Part shown: positions 57,182 to 64,000 of the stretch, piece by piece
How the letters are laid out: every line of letters starts with the position of its first letter
Position numbering within the stretch: the stretch's first letter is position 1
From: Haemophilus parainfluenzae
GTDB taxonomy: Bacteria; Pseudomonadota; Gammaproteobacteria; Enterobacterales; Pasteurellaceae
Direction of reading: 5' to 3'
Length of the DNA stretch: 64,000 nt
NCBI RefSeq assembly: GCF_014931395.1
Contig: NZ_CP063120.1
Location: forward strand, 1-64,000
Notes under the pieces: model-generated
What the model saw: only the letters and a program-made list of their open reading frames with translations
Databases searched by the model: none
Told to the model about the DNA's origin: nothing
Made by a program: the position numbers and the translations under genes

Positions 57182-57855
57182 TGACATTCGCCTTTTTCTT
57201 ATTGGGTGGTTTAGCGGGCATCTTTGCTTGGCTTTATATCGTTCGTTTTATTCCTAATCTCCAACAAGAAATTTATCAGAACTATATCGAACTGTATCCT
57301 GAAAACAGGCCCATTTTCCATAGCGAAAAAGCAGCGATTCAATCTCAAAAGTGCGGTCATATTTTCCTTTATTTTTTAGGGCTTGGACTCTGTTTTGCTG
57401 CACTCTATTATTTTCTTCAGGATGAATTATTTACTTTATGGCTCGCGATTACGCTTAGTCTCATCTTTGTTATCAGTTGGCTAGACTGGCACTATCAACT
57501 GATTTCACCTACACCTTGCCTGTTTTTATTTTTCCTGGGTTTATTCGGCGCACATCAAAAACTTTCAATTCTGACGCTTTCTCAAAGTTTAGAAAGTGCG
57601 GTTAGTTTTTTCGGTGTTTTTTATATCATCTATCATTTGTCTAAATGGTTTTATAAGAAGGAAGCGTTAGGCCGTGGCGATTATTGGCTCGCTTTAGGAA
57701 TAGGCGCTTATCTCACCATCGCACACTTACCACTTTTCTTATTCATTGCCTGTCTATTAGGCATCATAGGTTATTGGATTTCTCGTCAGCCCGTTTTACC
57801 TTTCGCGCCCTTTCTTTGCTTATCGTTAATCATCACCAGTGCAATCAACCTATAA
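57178..57855 (+). CDS. pilD: Prepilin peptidase PilD, short form
   Basis: PilD cleaves the leader from PilA and related prepilins. The 225-residue membrane protein has the two catalytic aspartates, one in WLDWHYQL and one in GRGDYWLALGIGAY (GxGD motif). The N-terminal methyltransferase domain with its two CxxC pairs, present in E. coli and Pseudomonas PilD, is missing, so this enzyme may cleave without N-methylation or the methyl transfer may be done elsewhere. Tandem ATGs at 57178 and 57181. Two uptake signals are inside. Confidence 0.92.
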   Translation: MMTFAFFLLGGLAGIFAWLYIVRFIPNLQQEIYQNYIELYPENRPIFHSEKAAIQSQKCGHIFLYFLGLGLCFAALYYFLQDELFTLWLAITLSLIFVISWLDWHYQLISPTPCLFLFFLGLFGAHQKLSILTLSQSLESAVSFFGVFYIIYHLSKWFYKKEALGRGDYWLALGIGAYLTIAHLPLFLFIACLLGIIGYWISRQPVLPFAPFLCLSLIITSAINL

Positions 57856-57889
57856 ATGTAATATATTGGCAACATTGAAAAATATTATG

Positions 57890-58759
<870 letters not shown>

Positions 58760-58763
<4 letters not shown>

Positions 58764-59041
58764 GTCTTCAGCATCAAGATAATGGTAAACAGGGAGAGTT
58801 TTTCTTACTCGATGAGCAAGGCAAGAAAATCGCGAAACTCACCTATTTTTATGAAACACCAGATACCATAAATGCTAATCACACGTTTGTTGATGATTCT
58901 CTTCGTGGGCAAGGTGTGGCAGACAAACTCTATCAAGCCTTAATTCATTTTATCCAGGCTAAAAAGCTGACATTGCACCCAACTTGTAGCTATATTGCAA
59001 GAAAATGGGAACGAACCCAATCTGCACAATCCAAAGCTTAA
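58760..59041 (+). CDS. Small GNAT-type N-acetyltransferase (YjdJ-like)
   Basis: A 93-residue protein with the minimal acetyltransferase fold of the YjdJ/GNAT-like group: the acetyl-CoA loop RGQGVADKL and a C-terminal CSYIARKW, where the cysteine is conserved in this group. The acceptor substrate is unknown. ATG 58760 overlaps the yacG stop (ATGA), so it is translated with coaE-yacG. Confidence 0.82.
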
Positions 59042-59131
59042 ACCTATTAATAAGCGTGTCATTTTTAAGGATATTTTTCCGACTTCGTGCTATCCTTAGC
59101 CCCATTTACTTCTGAGAACCTGTTATTTATT

Positions 59132-60343
59132 ATGCAAGAAAATTATTTAAGTCAGCAGCGATTTGCTGATCTTCCATTACATCCTATCGTACAAAAAGCC
59201 CTACAAGACAAGGGATTTGAATATTGTACCCCGATTCAAGCTTTATCATTACCTATCACATTACAAGGAAAAGATGTTGCAGGCCAAGCGCAAACCGGCA
59301 CAGGTAAAACGATGGCATTTTTAACGGCAACATTTCATCACTTATTAACACATCAACCTAATTTTGCCACCAATCAACCCCGTGCATTAATTCTTGCACC
59401 AACCCGTGAACTGGCCGTGCAAATTAATCATGATGCTGAGTTATTAGCGAAAACAAGTGGATTACGAACCGCACTTGCTTATGGTGGTGATGGCTATGAT
59501 AAACAACTTAAAGCGATTGAAGCTGGTGTGGATATTTTAATTGGTACCACTGGTCGTGTAATTGACTACGTGAAACAAGGGATTATCCGTTTAGATGATA
59601 TCCAAGTCGTAGTATTGGACGAAGCGGATCGTATGTTTGATTTAGGTTTCATTCGTGATATTCGTTATTTATTACGTAAATGTCCTTCTCCGCAAGAACG
59701 CCTCACCATGCTCTTTTCTGCAACGCTCTCTTACAAAGTACGAGAACTTGCCTTTGAAGATATGAATTCCCCAGAATACATTGAAATTGAACCAGAACAA
59801 AAAACGGGGCATCGAATTAAAGAGGAACTATTCTATCCCTCAAATGAAGACAAAATCCCCCTCTTACTCACGTTAATGGAAGAGGAATGGCCAGAGCGTT
59901 GCATTGTTTTTGCGAATACTAAACATAAATGTGAAGAAATTTGGGGCTATTTAGCCGCAGATGGTCATCGAGTAGGATTACTCACGGGTGATGTAGCACA
60001 GAAAAAACGTCTTTCATTGCTCAAACAATTTACTGATGGGGAACTCGATATTCTCGTCGCAACCGATGTTGCCGCACGTGGGTTACATATTTCAGATGTG
60101 ACACACGTCTTTAACTTTGATTTACCTGATGATCGAGAAGATTACGTTCACCGTATTGGCCGTACTGGTCGAGCGGGTGAAAGTGGTGTATCTATCAGCT
60201 TTGCTTGTGAAGAATATGCGATGAATTTACCGGCAATTGAAGAATACATTGGGCATTCTATTCCGGTCAGCCAATATGACCCGAATTCATTGATTACTGA
60301 TATTCCAAAACCTTATCGTTTAAAACGCAACCCTACGCCTTAA
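59132..60343 (+). CDS. rhlB: ATP-dependent RNA helicase RhlB
   Basis: RhlB is the DEAD-box helicase of the RNase E degradosome. The 403-residue protein has AQTGTGKT (motif I), PTRELA (Ia), DEAD (II), SAT (III) and [10 protein letters not shown] (VI). I start at [16 protein letters not shown] (59132), because upstream codons have no match. The C-terminus ends soon after the helicase core, shorter than the E. coli basic tail. An uptake signal is near 59470. Confidence 0.93.
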   Translation: MQENYLSQQRFADLPLHPIVQKALQDKGFEYCTPIQALSLPITLQGKDVAGQAQTGTGKTMAFLTATFHHLLTHQPNFATNQPRALILAPTRELAVQINHDAELLAKTSGLRTALAYGGDGYDKQLKAIEAGVDILIGTTGRVIDYVKQGIIRLDDIQVVVLDEADRMFDLGFIRDIRYLLRKCPSPQERLTMLFSATLSYKVRELAFEDMNSPEYIEIEPEQKTGHRIKEELFYPSNEDKIPLLLTLMEEEWPERCIVFANTKHKCEEIWGYLAADGHRVGLLTGDVAQKKRLSLLKQFTDGELDILVATDVAARGLHISDVTHVFNFDLPDDREDYVHRIGRTGRAGESGVSISFACEEYAMNLPAIEEYIGHSIPVSQYDPNSLITDIPKPYRLKRNPTP

Positions 60344-60395
60344 ACGAGAAATACTACGACAAGAAAAACAAACTACCGTCGTAAAAACTAAAAAG

Positions 60396-60425
60396 AAAAG
60401 CTGATGAATATCTTCATCAGCTTTT
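60396..60425 (+). terminator. Terminator of rhlB
   Basis: Thirteen-base stem AAAAGCTGATGAA (60396-60408) with TTCATCAGCTTTT (60413-60425), four-base loop, then T. Confidence 0.88.
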
Positions 60426-60431
60426 TTATGA

Positions 60432-60920
60432 TTAATGCAATCCGACTCGTCGACGTGCTGTGCGCATCAATAAGAATACCCACGGCCATAACATGCCTGA
60501 TGCAATGGCACCAAAGATTTCCTGCCAGTTAAAGAATGCTCCGTGTAACGAGAATTCAACCAAGAAAATTGCCACTCGAATGGCAAAAACAAAAAGAAGC
60601 ACTAATAAACTTTGGAACCAAAGGGAAAGGTTGCGCAACATTAAGTAATATTTGGAAACAAAATAGAAGGCAACAGAAAGCACCAATGCATGCACGCCTA
60701 GAATAGAGCCAAGCACAATATCCCATAAAACCCCGAGTAAAAATGCCCAACCAATACTTACTCTATCCGGTAATGCAAGGCTCCAGTAGAGTAAAACTAA
60801 AACTAACCAAGAAGGTTTAAAAGCTTGGAAACCTGCTGGCCATGGCGCTAACTCCATCACTAATGCCACAACAAAGAAGAATAAAATGGTTGCCCATTGA
60901 AAAATAAAACGCCCTTGCAT
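60432..60920 (-). CDS. mreD: Rod shape-determining protein MreD
   Basis: MreD is a membrane protein of the elongasome. The 162-residue protein has five or six hydrophobic segments and the family pattern PSWLVLVLLYWSLALPDRVSIGWAF (given here only as a region, residues about 34-58). It overlaps mreC by one base and is last of mreB-mreC-mreD. It converges on rhlB. Confidence 0.93.
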   Translation of the reverse strand: MQGRFIFQWATILFFFVVALVMELAPWPAGFQAFKPSWLVLVLLYWSLALPDRVSIGWAFLLGVLWDIVLGSILGVHALVLSVAFYFVSKYYLMLRNLSLWFQSLLVLLFVFAIRVAIFLVEFSLHGAFFNWQEIFGAIASGMLWPWVFLLMRTARRRVGLH

Positions 60921-61984
60921 TAATCTTCATCCCTATGTTCTTGCTGCTCTGGAGAAACCGGTTCCTCTTGTTGAGGCATTGTGGTCGGTATTTCAGGATC
61001 CACGATTTCTTTTCCTGTATGCGGTTGAGAGCTATCCCCTTGATCATCCGTTATTTTAGTTTTGCTCACAGAATTTTTCGCTTCATGAGCCTGACTTTCC
61101 AAACGTTGCTGAACAAGACGACGTACTTCTTCCGGTGACATGGATTTCACTTTCGACATATCAAGATTGCTCGGCCAGAGTAAAAGTAAATAACGTAAAC
61201 GATCTAATTCAGCTAAAGGTTTCGCTTTCACTGTTGCAAAATAATTAGAACCATCGCGAGACACACTTTGCACGACTGCCACTGGATAGCCTTCTACAAA
61301 GCGACCGCCTAAACCAGAAGTCACCAATAAATCGCCTTTTTCAATATCCACGGAACGAGGCACATTATCTAAAGTAAGTTCATCAGAATGCCCCGTACCA
61401 CTCGCAATCACGCGTACATCATTACGTAAAACTTGCACTGGGATAGAATGGGTTACATCCGTTAAAAGCAATACGCGACTCGTATTTTCACCTACAGATA
61501 TAATCTGCCCAATCATTCCTTTTTCATCAATCACGGGCTGACCAACATAAGCGCCATCACGTTCCCCTTGATTAATCACCACTTGCTGACGATAAACATC
61601 AGTTTCAGCAGTAAGTACTTCGGCAATTTTTTTGTATTCATCGGTCCGTAAAGGCGAATTAAGCAGTAAACGAAGACGTTGGTTTTCTACTTTGAGTTGA
61701 TCCAATAATAAAAGATCAGCATTTTTCTCACGCAATTGCTCACGCAATACTTTATTTTCAATAAGTAGTTTATTGGTATCAACCAAGTTACTTGATACAC
61801 CATCTAGAACTGTTCTTGGCCCATTCGCAAGGTAATACAATCCGCCAACGGCAGTTTCCATCACACTACGCGCCTTCGTCATTGATGAAGTTTGTCCATC
61901 AACTAAAATGAGTGTCATCGAAGCAATCACCGCTAATGCGAGTCGGATACCTAATGGTGGTGCTTTACCAAAAATGGGTTTCAT
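60920..61984 (-). CDS. mreC: Rod shape-determining protein MreC
   Basis: MreC is a bitopic periplasmic protein that activates the cell-wall elongation machinery. The 354-residue protein has one membrane segment (about 10-28), a coiled coil (about 65-110) with ENKVLREQLREKN, two beta-barrel domains with GLGGRFVEGYPV, and a low-complexity Pro/Glu/Gln tail of about 60 residues. The 86-base gap to mreB holds an inverted uptake-signal pair. Confidence 0.94.
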   Translation of the reverse strand: MKPIFGKAPPLGIRLALAVIASMTLILVDGQTSSMTKARSVMETAVGGLYYLANGPRTVLDGVSSNLVDTNKLLIENKVLREQLREKNADLLLLDQLKVENQRLRLLLNSPLRTDEYKKIAEVLTAETDVYRQQVVINQGERDGAYVGQPVIDEKGMIGQIISVGENTSRVLLLTDVTHSIPVQVLRNDVRVIASGTGHSDELTLDNVPRSVDIEKGDLLVTSGLGGRFVEGYPVAVVQSVSRDGSNYFATVKAKPLAELDRLRYLLLLWPSNLDMSKVKSMSPEEVRRLVQQRLESQAHEAKNSVSKTKITDDQGDSSQPHTGKEIVDPEIPTTMPQQEEPVSPEQQEHRDED

Positions 61985-62006
61985 TCACTGTCCTAGGGTT
62001 GAAAGG

Positions 62007-62065
62007 AAAAGTGCGGTCAAAAAATCAGACGAATTAAAAACGCCGATTTTTCTGACCGCACTTTT
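62007..62065 (-). repeat. Inverted uptake-signal pair between mreB and mreC
   Basis: AAAAGTGCGGTCA (62007-62019) and TGACCGCACTTTT (62053-62065) form a 13-bp stem; AAAAATC/GATTTTT next to them extends the pairing. It could act as a partial terminator that lowers mreCD below mreB, as often seen for mre operons. Confidence 0.75.
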
Positions 62066-62070
62066 AGAGA

Positions 62071-63159
<1,089 letters not shown>

Positions 63160-63297
63160 TCATTTCTGAGCATAGAAAAAAATTGTGCTAAATGTACCAA
63201 AAAATCGAGCTTGATAACAGGATTTTTTGCCTTGATCCTCTACACTTACCTCGCGATTTTTTCTAACAAGGTAAGTGCGGGCAATTTTAGTGTCATT

Positions 63298-64000
63298 TTA
63301 TACCTGATTTCGGTCAGTGAATTGCCACTCACCATTACCTAAAATCATCAATTGTTGCTGATGGAAAGCTTGTAAGGTTGAACGATGCCCCACACTAATA
63401 ACCGTTGTATGAGGTAAGCATTCTTTTAACAGACGATACATCGTATCTTCTAAGCCTTCATCCATACTCGCCGTGGCTTCGTCCAGAAAGGCGACTTTCG
63501 GTTTGTGTAACAGCAAACGAGCAAAAGCCAAACGCTGTTGCTCACCTAGCGAAAGAATACGAGTCCAATCTTGTTCTTGATCTAAACGATCTTGTAAATG
63601 CCCTAAAGACACTTGTTTTAATACCTCAATCATCTCATCACGATTAAAGGCCTTTTCTTCATTCGGATAAGCCAGTGCCGTTAACAAACTACCTTGCGGT
63701 AAATAAGGTTTTTGCGATAAGAAAAGCTGATGGGTAGGACAATACACATCCCCTTCAGAATAAGCCCAAAGCCCTGCCACTGTTCTCAACAACGTAGTTT
63801 TACCCACGCCTGAATTACCTTGAATTAATAGAGTTGAACCTTGTGGCAACGTCAAATTTAAATTCTCAATTAAGGTTTTTCCAAATGGATTACTGATGGT
63901 TAAATTCTTAAAGATCACGTCAGTTTCATGTTCGTGTAAATGGGAGGTAGATTGACGATTTGCCATATCAATCGCATAACTAAAGCCTGTTAAACGATCT
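63298..64000 (-). CDS. ABC transporter ATP-binding/permease protein, 3' part (HI0036-like)
   Basis: The C-terminal nucleotide-binding domain of an ABC exporter, cut by the window edge. Visible are Walker A GNSGVGKTT, the signature LSLGEQQR, Walker B VAFLDEATA and the His switch VGHRS. An ATG at 63966 might look like the start, but the frame stays open to base 64000 with residues such as RLTGFSYAID before it, so the gene continues upstream into the membrane domain. In H. influenzae the gene next to mreB is HI0036, a fused permease-ATPase of the SbmA/YddA type. The substrate is unknown. Confidence 0.85.
   Translation of the reverse strand, partial: DRLTGFSYAIDMANRQSTSHLHEHETDVIFKNLTISNPFGKTLIENLNLTLPQGSTLLIQGNSGVGKTTLLRTVAGLWAYSEGDVYCPTHQLFLSQKPYLPQGSLLTALAYPNEEKAFNRDEMIEVLKQVSLGHLQDRLDQEQDWTRILSLGEQQRLAFARLLLHKPKVAFLDEATASMDEGLEDTMYRLLKECLPHTTVISVGHRSTLQAFHQQQLMILGNGEWQFTDRNQV

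Noticed and set aside
63298..63966. A complete 222-residue ABC ATPase starting at the ATG at 63966
   Set aside because: The frame stays open to the window edge, no ribosome site precedes this ATG and the upstream residues fit the end of a permease domain, so the gene is partial.

Overview
The window reads as a chromosome segment of a Pasteurellaceae bacterium, most likely Haemophilus parainfluenzae or a close relative. Three things point there. The protein sequences closely resemble Haemophilus influenzae ones. The H. influenzae-type DNA uptake signal (AAGTGCGGT or its complement) occurs about 45 times by eye. H. influenzae-like gene blocks are present: crp-yheU-slmA-dut-coaBC-radC-rpmBG-mutM, nan/nag, menFDH, pilABCD and mreBCD. 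Species assignment is inference. Coding density is high; I see no tRNA, rRNA, prophage, insertion sequence or CRISPR array.

Layout. 0-3.6 kb: replication genes dnaA, dnaN, recF; the sequence is linearised at the dnaA start codon. 3.6-10.8 kb: amino-sugar and sialic-acid catabolism (nanE-nanK-nanR-nanA-nagB-nagA, minus strand) divergent from a glucose/GlcNAc-type PTS EIICB; a CRP-like site and two palindromes lie between them. 10.8-11.3 kb: noncoding DNA with a strong minus-strand promoter and a highly structured candidate RNA. 11.3-14.6 kb: crp, yheU, slmA, dut, coaBC. 14.7-17.7 kb: radC, rpmB, rpmG, mutM, yqgA-like. 17.8-24.0 kb: one 2034-residue trimeric autotransporter adhesin. 24.0-33.2 kb: nrfABCD (periplasmic nitrite reduction to ammonia) behind NarP-like and FNR-like sites, then a cytochrome c maturation set (nrfE, a DsbE-like thioredoxin, an NrfF-NrfG fusion) and an HI0933-family flavoprotein. 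33.3-35.9 kb: a core-MetE protein and an MFS transporter. 35.9-39.7 kb: menaquinone genes menF-menD-menH. 39.9-41.1 kb: alaA. 41.1-43.3 kb: a three-gene phospholipid module. 43.4-52.9 kb: era, rnc, lepB, lepA, grcA, ung, tadA, thyA, lgt, a TauE/SafE protein and rppH. 52.9-53.4 kb: noncoding DNA with a dense cluster of DnaA boxes. 53.4-60.3 kb: ampD, the competence pilus operon pilABCD, coaE, yacG, a small GNAT protein and rhlB. 60.4-64.0 kb: mreD, mreC, mreB and the 3' part of an ABC transporter cut by the window edge.

How it fits together. Host sialic acid or amino sugars feed through NanA/NanK/NanE to GlcNAc-6-P and then through NagA/NagB to fructose-6-P, with CRP (encoded nearby) as the likely global regulator. 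Anaerobic life is served by the nrf system, menaquinone synthesis and the glycyl-radical protein GrcA, two of these with FNR-like sites. Natural transformation is visible as uptake signals throughout and as Sxy-dependent (CRP-S type) sites upstream of pilA and probably radC.

The best candidates for something undescribed are the structured RNA downstream of crp (about 10930-11133) and the DnaA-box cluster between rppH and ampD (53020-53392).
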